Shown: positions 27,103 through 35,028 of the stretch, one piece after another
Layout: every line of letters begins with the position of its first letter
How positions within the stretch are numbered: position 1 is the stretch's first letter
Source: Bacteroidales bacterium
Lineage (GTDB): Bacteria > Bacteroidota > Bacteroidia > Bacteroidales > F082
Length of the DNA stretch: 64,000 nucleotides
NCBI GenBank assembly: GCA_028704385.1
Contig: JAQVLA010000017.1
Coordinates: forward strand, 1 to 64,000
Direction: 5' to 3'
Position numbers and translations under genes: made by a program
Notes under the pieces: model-generated
What the model was told of the DNA's origin: nothing
Databases searched by the model: none
The model's input: the letters and a program-made list of their open reading frames with translations, nothing else

Positions 27103-27110
27103 TAACTTTG
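27103..27110 (+). promoter_or_regulatory. Candidate -7 element of the butyrate kinase gene
   Basis: TAACTTTG fits TAnnTTTG, 22 bases before the start codon. No clear TTTG lies at the expected upstream distance. Confidence 0.45.
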
Positions 27111-27132
27111 TGCATTACAAAAATCTGCCACT

Positions 27133-28209
27133 ATGCTACAAAAAAAAATACTGATCATTTATCCTGAGGTAAGAGCCACACGCATAGCTGTTTACTGCAA
27201 TTCTGAGCCAATATTTCTCAAAACTATCAAACATGCTGATGACGAACTGGCTGCTTTTAAAAACATCCCTGATCAAACAGACTTTCGAACTGAGGCTGTA
27301 ATCAAAGAGCTGGGTCGTAACGACTTGGAGCTGCAAAAGATTCACATTATAATGGCCCGTAGCGGACTTGTAAAACCTCTTAAATCTGGTGTGTACGAAA
27401 TTAACGAACGAATGATCGAAGATCTAAAGGTTGGTGTTATGGGAATGCACGAAACCAATCTGGGCGGACTTATTGCGCACAAAATTGCAAACCAGATCAA
27501 GGTAAAAGCTTATATGGCCGATCCTGTGGTGGTGGACGAGCTTTCTGATCTGGCACATGTTACCGGTCACCCGCTATTTGTACGAAAATCAATTTTTCAC
27601 GCTCTGAGCCATAAATTCTTCGCACGCAAATATGCTAAAAGCATCAACCGGCACTACGAAGAACTCAACCTGATCGTTTGTCATATCGGACTCGGTGGCA
27701 TATCCGTTGGAGCACACCTCAAGGGTCAGGTGGTGGACGTGAACCAAGCCTTCGATGGCGGTGGTCCTTTCTCGATTACACGAACCGGAACGCTACCAAT
27801 GGGTCAGCTGGTAAGACTCTGTTATAGCGGCAAATATTCTCAACAAGAGGTGCTTAAAATGTTAAACTCCAAAGGAGGGTATTATGCTTATCTGGGAACA
27901 GATTCTATTCCACAAATTGATAAAATGATCGCTGAGGGCAACCAAAAAGCCCTGTTCATCTCCGAAGCCTGCGCCTATCAGGTAAGCAAGGAAATCGCAT
28001 CTCATTATGCTACACTCGAAGGCGAACTTGATGCCATCATACTTACCGGTAATATTTTTAACAGTCAGCTTTTTCTTGATAACGTAAAAAAACGTGTTGG
28101 AAAGCTGGCACCCCTGGCACTTTATCCTTCCGTAAACGATCTGGAGGCTCATGCAGTGAATGCCCTTCGTGTACTCAAAGGTGAAGTGGAAGTGTTAACT
28201 TATGAGTAA
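27133..28209 (+). CDS. buk: Butyrate kinase
   Basis: A 358-residue member of the ASKHA acetate/butyrate kinase family. It has LIIYPEVRATRIAVY at the phosphate-binding start, IIMARSGLVKPLKSGVY, NLGGLIAHKIAN, VCHIGLGGISVGAH, the characteristic AFDGGGPFSITRTGTLP and DAIILTGNIFNS near the end. The family interconverts butyryl-phosphate and butyrate with ATP, giving ATP in butyrate or branched-chain acid fermentation. The length matches the family. No phosphotransbutyrylase gene lies beside it in this window. The last eight bases overlap the start of the next gene. A CoA-transferase pair lies convergently 2.5 kb away. Confidence 0.94.
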   Translation: MLQKKILIIYPEVRATRIAVYCNSEPIFLKTIKHADDELAAFKNIPDQTDFRTEAVIKELGRNDLELQKIHIIMARSGLVKPLKSGVYEINERMIEDLKVGVMGMHETNLGGLIAHKIANQIKVKAYMADPVVVDELSDLAHVTGHPLFVRKSIFHALSHKFFARKYAKSINRHYEELNLIVCHIGLGGISVGAHLKGQVVDVNQAFDGGGPFSITRTGTLPMGQLVRLCYSGKYSQQEVLKMLNSKGGYYAYLGTDSIPQIDKMIAEGNQKALFISEACAYQVSKEIASHYATLEGELDAIILTGNIFNSQLFLDNVKKRVGKLAPLALYPSVNDLEAHAVNALRVLKGEVEVLTYE

Positions 28210-30634
28210 GCTGCTTTGCAGTATATTTTTTTTGTTTGTTGTGCCATTTTGGATCACTTCCCTGCTAGGCCAACAATTAGTAAACGACTTTGAAGAAGAC
28301 AAACCGACTGATAACTGGTTTAATGTTCATATCGTTTCTGATAGCACAGCATATTCAGGGAAAAGTTATGCCTTGATTCATCCCTCACAGCAGTTTGGGC
28401 CCGGATTTACGCTAAACTTCCGTTCAGACACTCCTTTTCCGGGAACCCTTTTTCACTTTAGTGCTCAAATCAGGATGGAAGATCCGGAGAAAAAAGCGTT
28501 TTTTGTGATGAGTTTTCTCGATAGTAACAACAAGCAACAATATTGGCACGCCATTGATCTGAAAAGCACTTCACACATTAAAGATCATTGGTATCTGGTA
28601 AGTGATAGTGTTGCGATTCCGGCTGACATCCTGCAACAAACTTATCTGAAAGCCTATTTCTGGAATCCCGAAAGCACAACCATTGCTGTTGATCAACTGA
28701 TTTTTAGTCAGCAAAAATTGCTGCTTCCTGATTATCAACCGCAATCTGTCCAATCAACAAAACCAATCGGATGGCCAAAAGTACTGTCACAAAACCGCTT
28801 TTACGAACTCCTTTATTTTAAAGAAAATCAAAGCTTTGCCCTGGCTGATAATCGTGGCCGCCTGCTCACAAACGGATGGCTCACCCTCACACAAATTACA
28901 GTTAAAAACCAAAAACAAACGCAACAAAACAGCCGCTGGAAACTTCGTCGCATCAGGCAAAAAGACAATGAAACCTATATCAGGCTGATCAACCGGACGG
29001 GCCTGCACCGAACCGTCCTGGAGGTGATCACGAATTGGGACGATCCAATGGTGCGGTATAAGATTGAAACCCGTTACCGACAACGGGCTCAACTGGAACA
29101 ACAGGCACTGGTGATAGATTTTACCAGTCCGCTCAACGAAGTGTATCGAAAAAACAGACAGATTGATACTGCTGATTTTCAAAACATTTATTACCTTGAA
29201 AATCAAGGTTTCCGATTTGGAAACGACAAACAAAGCCTTACACTCTATCATCCTTCCAAGCTCAGCTCTATACAGCTCGATAGTCGCAACAAGCAGGCTT
29301 TTTTAAATCTTGATGCTGCCTTTGATCATCCCATGTTACATTATCCGCTTTTGCCCGACACACAGGATGTATGGGTTGATAAAAGCGCGCGTCAGATCAA
29401 GAAAGGCAGTAAGCTTATAAATAATTTTGAGCTGCATATTGGTTATAAACCGGAATTTCTCCCACGTTTCATGCCTGTGCCCAATGGATATGAAGCTGCG
29501 CTTGCCTGGACCGAACACGCCGACTGGACCAATATCCGCACCCAAAGAGCTGTTAATTTCGGCCACGAAAATATTTCACGGCCTGACAGTGCGGTTGGTG
29601 GATTTGTGCATTATGATATCCCGGTGACAAAAAGTGTTTTTTATAACAATCCTGATCAAATAACAAATACTGCAATAAGCGACAGCCTTTTCAGTGAACC
29701 ACATGCCACGATACTTGGAGACAATGATTTTGCCTCATTGCTGAAACAGCTTCACGAATGTGGACACGAAATCTGCCTTCACACTCCCGAACAATTCACT
29801 AGCACCCAGGAAAACCTGCACGAAAGTCTTGCTTTTATGCAGCAAAATTATGGTTCAGCCGTCTGGATCGACCACGGATACAACAATTCAGCCTACAACA
29901 ACCGCGAAAATTGGGTGTGCGACGGACAGCACAAAAACAATCGGTTAAAAACATGGCAAAGCTGGAAAAAATATGGGGTAAATGCATTTTGGAATCCTTA
30001 CCATGAAGACCGTTCCCCATTTTCAGGATGGAGCTTCGATGGTCAGTTGCATCAGCCCTATCCGGGTTTTGGAGATGCCTTTCCGGATGCGCTGTTTCAT
30101 CCTATTCACAATAGTTTTGATGGCTGGTTATGGACAACTTATGGCACACTGGAAGTGCCCGAAGAACGTCTTTGGAATTACTACTTCAGCGTCGAACGGT
30201 TGATGAGGCTGGTTAAATACCGCAGCACACATATCACCCACGTATATCCGGCATGGGTGCAGGAAAAAAAAGGCTTTTGGCGTTTCGATGAACACAATAA
30301 TATCGTCGCCGAAGTGGGTTTCAACCAGGCGCTTGCCCGTATCGACAGCCTGCGAAATGAGGGTTTACTCCTTCCTGCAACAGTAGGTGAACTGATCCAT
30401 TATCACAGCCAGTGCAGGCAAGTCGGGTACAAACCACAAACAGATGGAAGTATTCAAATAACAAACCACGGAAGTGATCCTATTTACGGCCTTAGCTTTA
30501 TTACGAAGCACAAAAAAATAAGCATCACGAACAAAACTTTTCAAAGCCGCCCATCAGGCGATGAACTGATCTTTTGGTTCGACATCCAACCCGGTGAAAT
30601 TGTTACCCTAATACCTGAACCTTCGTCTTTCTGA
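28202..30634 (+). CDS. Secreted two-domain protein, beta-sandwich plus deacetylase-like
   Basis: An 810-residue protein with a signal peptide (MSKLLCSIFFLFVVPFWIT, cleavage near SLLGQQ). Residues 25-175 resemble a carbohydrate-binding beta-sandwich (DFEEDKPTDNWF...YSGKSYALIHPS). The middle is beta-rich. The C-terminal half, from about residue 425, has the look of a polysaccharide-deacetylase-type barrel, with AALAWTEHADWTN and GHEICLHTPEQFTS, where the spaced histidines could bind metal. A clean NodB TFDDG motif is absent, so this assignment is tentative. The ATG overlaps the butyrate kinase stop (ATGAGTAA), an unexpected coupling of a secreted glycan-active-like protein to a cytosolic kinase. 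Confidence 0.7.
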   Translation: MSKLLCSIFFLFVVPFWITSLLGQQLVNDFEEDKPTDNWFNVHIVSDSTAYSGKSYALIHPSQQFGPGFTLNFRSDTPFPGTLFHFSAQIRMEDPEKKAFFVMSFLDSNNKQQYWHAIDLKSTSHIKDHWYLVSDSVAIPADILQQTYLKAYFWNPESTTIAVDQLIFSQQKLLLPDYQPQSVQSTKPIGWPKVLSQNRFYELLYFKENQSFALADNRGRLLTNGWLTLTQITVKNQKQTQQNSRWKLRRIRQKDNETYIRLINRTGLHRTVLEVITNWDDPMVRYKIETRYRQRAQLEQQALVIDFTSPLNEVYRKNRQIDTADFQNIYYLENQGFRFGNDKQSLTLYHPSKLSSIQLDSRNKQAFLNLDAAFDHPMLHYPLLPDTQDVWVDKSARQIKKGSKLINNFELHIGYKPEFLPRFMPVPNGYEAALAWTEHADWTNIRTQRAVNFGHENISRPDSAVGGFVHYDIPVTKSVFYNNPDQITNTAISDSLFSEPHATILGDNDFASLLKQLHECGHEICLHTPEQFTSTQENLHESLAFMQQNYGSAVWIDHGYNNSAYNNRENWVCDGQHKNNRLKTWQSWKKYGVNAFWNPYHEDRSPFSGWSFDGQLHQPYPGFGDAFPDALFHPIHNSFDGWLWTTYGTLEVPEERLWNYYFSVERLMRLVKYRSTHITHVYPAWVQEKKGFWRFDEHNNIVAEVGFNQALARIDSLRNEGLLLPATVGELIHYHSQCRQVGYKPQTDGSIQITNHGSDPIYGLSFITKHKKISITNKTFQSRPSGDELIFWFDIQPGEIVTLIPEPSSF

Positions 30635-30790
30635 CCTTCGTTAATCTTCATTTTCTTCGGACATCTGCGGAATCTGCGGGATATCTTTTTCCTTCTTCGA
30701 GACAACCTGCATGATCTGTGGACAATTTTTTTCCCGCTGATCTCGCTGATTTCCGCGGATTATTTCTCTGCGGGAAACTTTCTTTCTCCA

Positions 30791-31447
30791 CTACAAAACC
30801 ATCTCCGGAATCTCACCTTCAACCAACAAGGGTGCAGCAGTTTTTGCTACAATTTCTTCTACACTAACACCGGGAGCCCGTTCAAGCAGTTTAAAACCTT
30901 TTTCAGTTACCTCCACAACGGCAATATCAGTCACAATTTTACTCACACACGACACACCGGTAAGCGGCAGATCGCAGCTTTTGAGCAGCTTGCTATTGCC
31001 ATCACGATCGGTATGCGTCATGGCGACAATGATATTTTTGGCTGAAGCCACCAAATCCATCGCGCCACCCATTCCTTTCACCATCTTCCCGGGAATCTTC
31101 CAGCTGGCGATATCACCCTGTTCCGAAACCTGAAAAGCTCCCAACACAGTGAGGTCGATATGCCCGCCACGGATCATGGCAAAGCTCATACTCGAATCAA
31201 AAAAGGCTGCTCCTTTGGTATAGGTAATCGTCTGTTTGCCGGCATTTATCAAATCAGCATCCACCTCATCGGGGTGCGGGAAAGGCCCGATGCCCAATAA
31301 GCCATTCTCACTTTGCAGTGTAACCATCATTCCGTCTGGAATGTAGTTAGCCACGAGTGTTGGAATGCCGATTCCAAGATTAACATAAAAACCATCTTCT
31401 ATTTCCTGTGCAATGCGCCTGGCAATGCTGTTTTTATCTAAAGCCAT
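30791..31447 (-). CDS. Acyl-CoA:acetate/3-oxoacid CoA-transferase, beta subunit
   Basis: A 218-residue CoA-transferase family I beta subunit. The catalytic glutamate is Glu47 in [14 protein letters not shown], preceded by [18 protein letters not shown], and followed by [20 protein letters not shown] and [14 protein letters not shown]. The enzyme passes CoA between acyl-CoA and a free acid such as acetate or acetoacetate through a glutamyl-CoA intermediate. Family motifs do not separate 3-oxoacid (ScoB) from butyrate-acetoacetate (AtoA) types. It lies 18 bases downstream of the alpha-subunit gene, so the two form a bicistronic unit. Confidence 0.93.
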   Translation of the reverse strand: MALDKNSIARRIAQEIEDGFYVNLGIGIPTLVANYIPDGMMVTLQSENGLLGIGPFPHPDEVDADLINAGKQTITYTKGAAFFDSSMSFAMIRGGHIDLTVLGAFQVSEQGDIASWKIPGKMVKGMGGAMDLVASAKNIIVAMTHTDRDGNSKLLKSCDLPLTGVSCVSKIVTDIAVVEVTEKGFKLLERAPGVSVEEIVAKTAAPLLVEGEIPEMVL

Positions 31448-31465
31448 AATTTTTGTTTTTCAGTT

Positions 31466-32158
31466 TTACTTTCGGGTTGTAACAAATTCGATCCGTTTCT
31501 CCAGGTTTTCTGACTTAAAAATCCGTTGCACAAACACACCGGGAGTGTGGATCTGGTTGGGATCAAGTTCGCCGGCAGGTACCAGCTCTTCTACTTCGGC
31601 AATCGTAATTTTGCCCGCCATCGCCATCGCTTGGTTAAAGTTATTGGCCGTATGGCGGTAGATCAGATTGCCATGTGTATCGCCTTTCCAGGCTTTAACA
31701 ATGGCAAAATCTGCCATAAGGGCATGCTCGAGCAAGTGCATTTTACCATTAAATTCTCGTGCCTCTTTTCCTTCTGCCACTTCGGTTCCATATCCAGCTG
31801 GTACAAAAAACGCCGGAATACCAGCGCCTCCGGCCCGGCAACGCTCGGCCAGTGTGCCCTGTGGGATAAGCTCCACGTCCAGCTCCCCACTCAGCAGTTG
31901 TCGCTCAAATTCTGCGTTTTCGCCCACATAAGACGAAATCATCTTGCGGATCTGATGCTTCTTGAGCAACAGTCCCAGCCCAAAATCATCCACGCCGGCA
32001 TTGTTAGAAATACAGGTAAGGCCCTTAACATTGCTTTCGACCAGTGCTGCAATGCAATTCTCGGGAATACCGCACAGCCCGAAACCTCCCAGCATCAGCG
32101 TCATATTATCCGCTATTCCGCGAATGGCTTCCTGTGCGTTTTTTACTACTTTATTCAT
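31466..32158 (-). CDS. Acyl-CoA:acetate/3-oxoacid CoA-transferase, alpha subunit
   Basis: A 230-residue CoA-transferase family I alpha subunit. It has the GGFGLCGIPENCIAALVE motif, TCISNNAGVDDFGLGLLL, the EFERQLLSGELDVELIPQGT segment and GAGIPAFFVPAGYGT. It forms the active enzyme with the beta subunit encoded next to it. With butyrate kinase nearby, a role in producing or using short-chain acids is likely, but the substrate is not fixed by sequence. It is the first gene of its unit. Confidence 0.93.
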   Translation of the reverse strand: MNKVVKNAQEAIRGIADNMTLMLGGFGLCGIPENCIAALVESNVKGLTCISNNAGVDDFGLGLLLKKHQIRKMISSYVGENAEFERQLLSGELDVELIPQGTLAERCRAGGAGIPAFFVPAGYGTEVAEGKEAREFNGKMHLLEHALMADFAIVKAWKGDTHGNLIYRHTANNFNQAMAMAGKITIAEVEELVPAGELDPNQIHTPGVFVQRIFKSENLEKRIEFVTTRK

Positions 32159-32367
32159 AATAAAAATGGTGTTATTTGTTTTTTCAGAACCGCCTGAGCA
32201 TAAATAAGGTCACTGCACTCAAACAGTCATTTCAGGTTTAAGGCACTAAGATAATAGTTTCGGGGATAAAGAAAGAAAAAATAATAAAAAGGGGAAATCT
32301 GCTGCAAAAAATCAAAACAAATTGGCTGATTACAATAAAAAATTATGCTCATGTTTTGTTTAATTTG

Positions 32368-32460
32368 TGCACGGAGCCAGGCTCGAATCTACCTGTCTAA
32401 CGCCAGTTAGACAGGCCGGCACGAGTGGATGACTCTTCTCTGATTCACTACCTTTAAGCC
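32368..32460 (-). pseudogene. Probable decayed tRNA-Leu-like remnant with inserted palindrome
   Basis: On the minus strand, segments resemble the neighbouring tRNA-Leu (CACTCGTGCCGG, then GATTCGAGCCTGGCTCCG) but no complete cloverleaf can be drawn. Between the two segments lies a perfect palindrome at 32392-32415 with 10-base arms CCTGTCTAAC and GTTAGACAGG. This looks like a duplicated and decayed tRNA end with an insertion. Confidence 0.4.
32392..32415. repeat. Perfect palindrome inside tRNA-like remnant
   Basis: Arms CCTGTCTAAC and GTTAGACAGG around GCCA. Similar in style to the CCTGCCTG palindromes at 835 and 2076. Confidence 0.75.
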
Positions 32461-32523
32461 TGCTAACGCTTTTGTAAAACATTGGCCAAAAATTTAAAAA
32501 GGAAGCCCTTGAGCTTCCCTTTG

Positions 32524-32607
32524 TACCCGGAGCCGGGATCGAACCGGCACGAGTGTTACCTCACTGGTTTTTGAGACCAGCGCGTCTACCAATTCCGCCA
32601 TCCGGGC
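32524..32607 (-). tRNA. tRNA-Leu (CAA)
   Basis: An 84-base tRNA. The acceptor stem is GCCCGGA with TCCGGGT (first pair G-U) and discriminator A. The D arm contains GGTAGAC, the anticodon stem is CTGGT/ACCAG around the loop CTCAAAA (anticodon CAA), a class II long variable arm follows, and the T arm contains GGTTCGATCC. The CCA end is not encoded. Confidence 0.96.
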
Positions 32608-32723
32608 ATTGGAGCAGGTAGTTATGAAGCGCAAAAATACGGTTTTTTTTAGAGATACAAACAGCCGGATAAAATTTGTATAAAAGCTATATCTGTTCTT
32701 TCAATCTTTTATTTGAAAACAAA

Positions 32724-32755
32724 TTTGGCTGCTTGTCAGGATTTTTATACTTTTG
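32724..32755 (+). promoter_or_regulatory. Bacteroidota-type promoter of prs
   Basis: TTTG at 32724-32727, a 20-base spacer, then TACTTTTG at 32748-32755, a full consensus match 30 bases before the start codon. Confidence 0.8.
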
Positions 32756-32785
32756 CAGACAGTTTTCATTAAAACATAAGTAGCT

Positions 32786-33730
32786 ATGCCAGAGCCAATT
32801 GTAAGTATTTTTTCGGGAAGAGCCTCCGAGTATCTGGCTCAGAAAATTGCTGACCATTATGGTTCTGCTGTTGGTAAGACCATCGTAACTGAGTTTTCAG
32901 ACGGTGAATTTCAACCTTCTTTTGAAGAAAATGTGCGTGGCAGAGATGTGTTTCTGGTGCAGTCGACCTTTGCTCCCACCGATAATCTTTTTGAGTTGTT
33001 GATGATGGTTGATGCTGCCCGCAGAGCATCAGCACACAAAATAATCGCTGTAATACCGTATTTTGGATTTGCCAGGCAAGACCGCAAAGACAAACCACGC
33101 GTAAGTATTGCAGCCAAGCTGGTGGCCAATATATTGCATACTGCCGGTGTAAACAGAATCATTACAATTGACCTTCATGCTGATCAAATTCAGGGTTTCT
33201 TTGATATGCCAGTTGATCACCTGTACGCTTCCAATATTTTTGTGCCTTACATTAAAGGCCTTAATCTACCCAACCTTACGATGGCCTCACCGGATACGGG
33301 TGGCACCCGCAGAGCAGCTTCTTACGCAAAAATGCTCAACACCGGTTTTGTAATTTGCTACAAACAACGCGCAAAGCCTAATGTGGTGGAAGAAATGTCG
33401 CTTATCGGTGATGTTACCGATCGTGATGTGATTCTGATTGATGATATCATTGATACAGCAGGATCCATTACCAAAGCCGGCGAACTGATTATGGAAAATG
33501 GAGCCAGCAGTGTGAGAGCGTTTTGTACACACCCTATTTTTTCTGGCCAGGCCTACGAGCGTATCAGCAAATCACCTTTCACCGAAATTGTGGTAACAGA
33601 TACCATCCCCTTGAAAGAAAAACATGAAAAAATAAAAGTACTGTCAACAGCAGAGCTTTTTGCCGAAGTGATCCGTCGCGTGGAAAACTATGAGTCAATT
33701 AGTTCGTTGTTCAGATTCTCAACTAAATAA
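32786..33730 (+). CDS. prs: Ribose-phosphate pyrophosphokinase
   Basis: A 314-residue enzyme making PRPP from ribose-5-phosphate and ATP for nucleotide, histidine and NAD synthesis. It shows FSGRASEYLAQKIA at the start, FSDGEFQPSFEENVRG, the ATP-site region YFGFARQDRKDKPR, the divalent-metal motif TIDLHADQIQGFFDMPVDHL and the PRPP-binding DVILIDDIIDTAGSITKA. Length and motifs are canonical. It is followed by the L25 gene 22 bases downstream. Confidence 0.97.
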   Translation: MPEPIVSIFSGRASEYLAQKIADHYGSAVGKTIVTEFSDGEFQPSFEENVRGRDVFLVQSTFAPTDNLFELLMMVDAARRASAHKIIAVIPYFGFARQDRKDKPRVSIAAKLVANILHTAGVNRIITIDLHADQIQGFFDMPVDHLYASNIFVPYIKGLNLPNLTMASPDTGGTRRAASYAKMLNTGFVICYKQRAKPNVVEEMSLIGDVTDRDVILIDDIIDTAGSITKAGELIMENGASSVRAFCTHPIFSGQAYERISKSPFTEIVVTDTIPLKEKHEKIKVLSTAELFAEVIRRVENYESISSLFRFSTK

Positions 33731-33752
33731 TCATTTATAAATAAACAGTGTT

Positions 33753-34376
33753 ATGAAAACAGTATCATTGAGCGGTTCTCTGAGAGAGAACGTAGGGAAA
33801 AAAGATGCCAAAGCACTGCGTAAAGCCGGAAAAGTACCCTGTGTGCTTTACGGTGGTAAAGAACAAATTCACTTTACCGCAGACGCAGCCAGTTTTAAGC
33901 CAATTATTTTTACACCAGATACCTTTATGATTGAGGTAGATGTGAATGGCAAAAAGTACAATGCCATCTTGCAGGATGTACAATATCATCCACTGTCTGA
34001 CAAACTGTTGCACGTAGATTTTCTTCTGGTATCTCAGGATAAACCAGTTACCGTTTATCTGCCGGTCAAACATCAGGGAACTTCTCCCGGTGTGATCCGT
34101 GGTGGTAAACTAAAACTGAAAATGAATAAAATACGCGTGAAAGGATTGATCAAGGATCTTCCTGAATTTATCATGGTAGATATCTCAAAACTTCAAATCG
34201 GTCAATCAATAAAAGTCAGAGACCTGAGTAGTGAAAATATCAGCTTCCTGAGCCCGGCTAATGCTGTGATCATTGATGTGAAAACAGCTCGTGGTGCAGC
34301 ACTCGAAGGTGGAGAGGAAGCAGAAGAAGGCGAAACCACAAAAGGTGCCGAAGGCGGAGAAGCTCCAAAAGAATAA
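33753..34376 (+). CDS. rplY: 50S ribosomal protein L25/general stress protein Ctc
   Basis: A 207-residue protein. The N-terminal L25 domain binds 5S rRNA (SLRENVGKKDAKALRKAGKVPCVLYGG), followed by a C-terminal TL5/CTC beta domain and an acidic low-complexity tail rich in glutamate and glycine. The two-domain CTC form is normal in Bacteroidota. The prs-rplY-pth order is widely conserved in bacteria. Confidence 0.95.
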   Translation: MKTVSLSGSLRENVGKKDAKALRKAGKVPCVLYGGKEQIHFTADAASFKPIIFTPDTFMIEVDVNGKKYNAILQDVQYHPLSDKLLHVDFLLVSQDKPVTVYLPVKHQGTSPGVIRGGKLKLKMNKIRVKGLIKDLPEFIMVDISKLQIGQSIKVRDLSSENISFLSPANAVIIDVKTARGAALEGGEEAEEGETTKGAEGGEAPKE

Positions 34377-34398
34377 CCCAAAGACGTTTTTTGTGCTT

Positions 34399-34440
34399 AA
34401 AAGGCATAGGGTTATTTTTGGCCTTATGCCTTTTGTTTTT
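34399..34440 (+). terminator. Rho-independent terminator between rplY and pth
   Basis: A 13-base stem, AAAAGGCATAGGG with CCTTATGCCTTTT (one G-U pair), a 10-base loop, then GTTTTT. It lies between the two genes and would end or attenuate the transcript before pth. Confidence 0.85.
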
Positions 34441-34455
34441 AAAAATAAGTCAACA

Positions 34456-35019
34456 ATGAAATTTCTAATTGCCTGCCTCGGAAATATTGGAATGGAATAT
34501 GAGGATACGCGCCACAATATTGGTTTCTGGGTTGCCGATCGACTGGCCGATCAACAAAAAGTAAGTTTTACGACCGGCCGGCTGGCACAAAGCACCCTAA
34601 TCAAACATCGTGGCCGCAGCCTGGTAGTGATTAAACCCACTACATTTATGAACCTGAGCGGCAAAGCTATACATTACTGGATGCAACAAGAGCAAATTCC
34701 AATAGAAAGGGTGTTGGTTGTGGTGGATGATATTGCCCTGCCAATTGGAACTTTGCGCATGAAGAAAAAAGGAGGTGATGCCGGACACAACGGACTCAAC
34801 CATATCATTCAAACGCTTGACACCAACGAATTCGCCCGTTTAAGGTTTGGCATTGGCGATGATTTTCCAAAAGGACGTCAGGTGGATTATGTGCTGGGCA
34901 GATGGAAACCTTCCGAGATAGATATTCTTGAACCCAGACTGGATATAGCAGCAGAAATGGTGCTGAGTTTTACAACTGTCGGCATCGAACGTACGATGAC
35001 GGCCTATAATAATAAATAA
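34456..35019 (+). CDS. pth: Peptidyl-tRNA hydrolase
   Basis: A protein of 187 residues from the ATG at 34456 (MKFLIACLGNIG). The reading frame extends upstream into the L25 gene and terminator, but only this start fits the family. It releases peptides from prematurely dropped peptidyl-tRNA. Conserved elements are EYEDTRHNIGF (catalytic-region Asn and His), KPTTFMNLSG, VVVDDIALPIGTLRMKKKGG and DAGHNGLNHII. It ends nine bases from the convergent gene on the other strand. Confidence 0.96.
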   Translation: MKFLIACLGNIGMEYEDTRHNIGFWVADRLADQQKVSFTTGRLAQSTLIKHRGRSLVVIKPTTFMNLSGKAIHYWMQQEQIPIERVLVVVDDIALPIGTLRMKKKGGDAGHNGLNHIIQTLDTNEFARLRFGIGDDFPKGRQVDYVLGRWKPSEIDILEPRLDIAAEMVLSFTTVGIERTMTAYNNK

Positions 35020-35028
35020 AAGCAAGCT

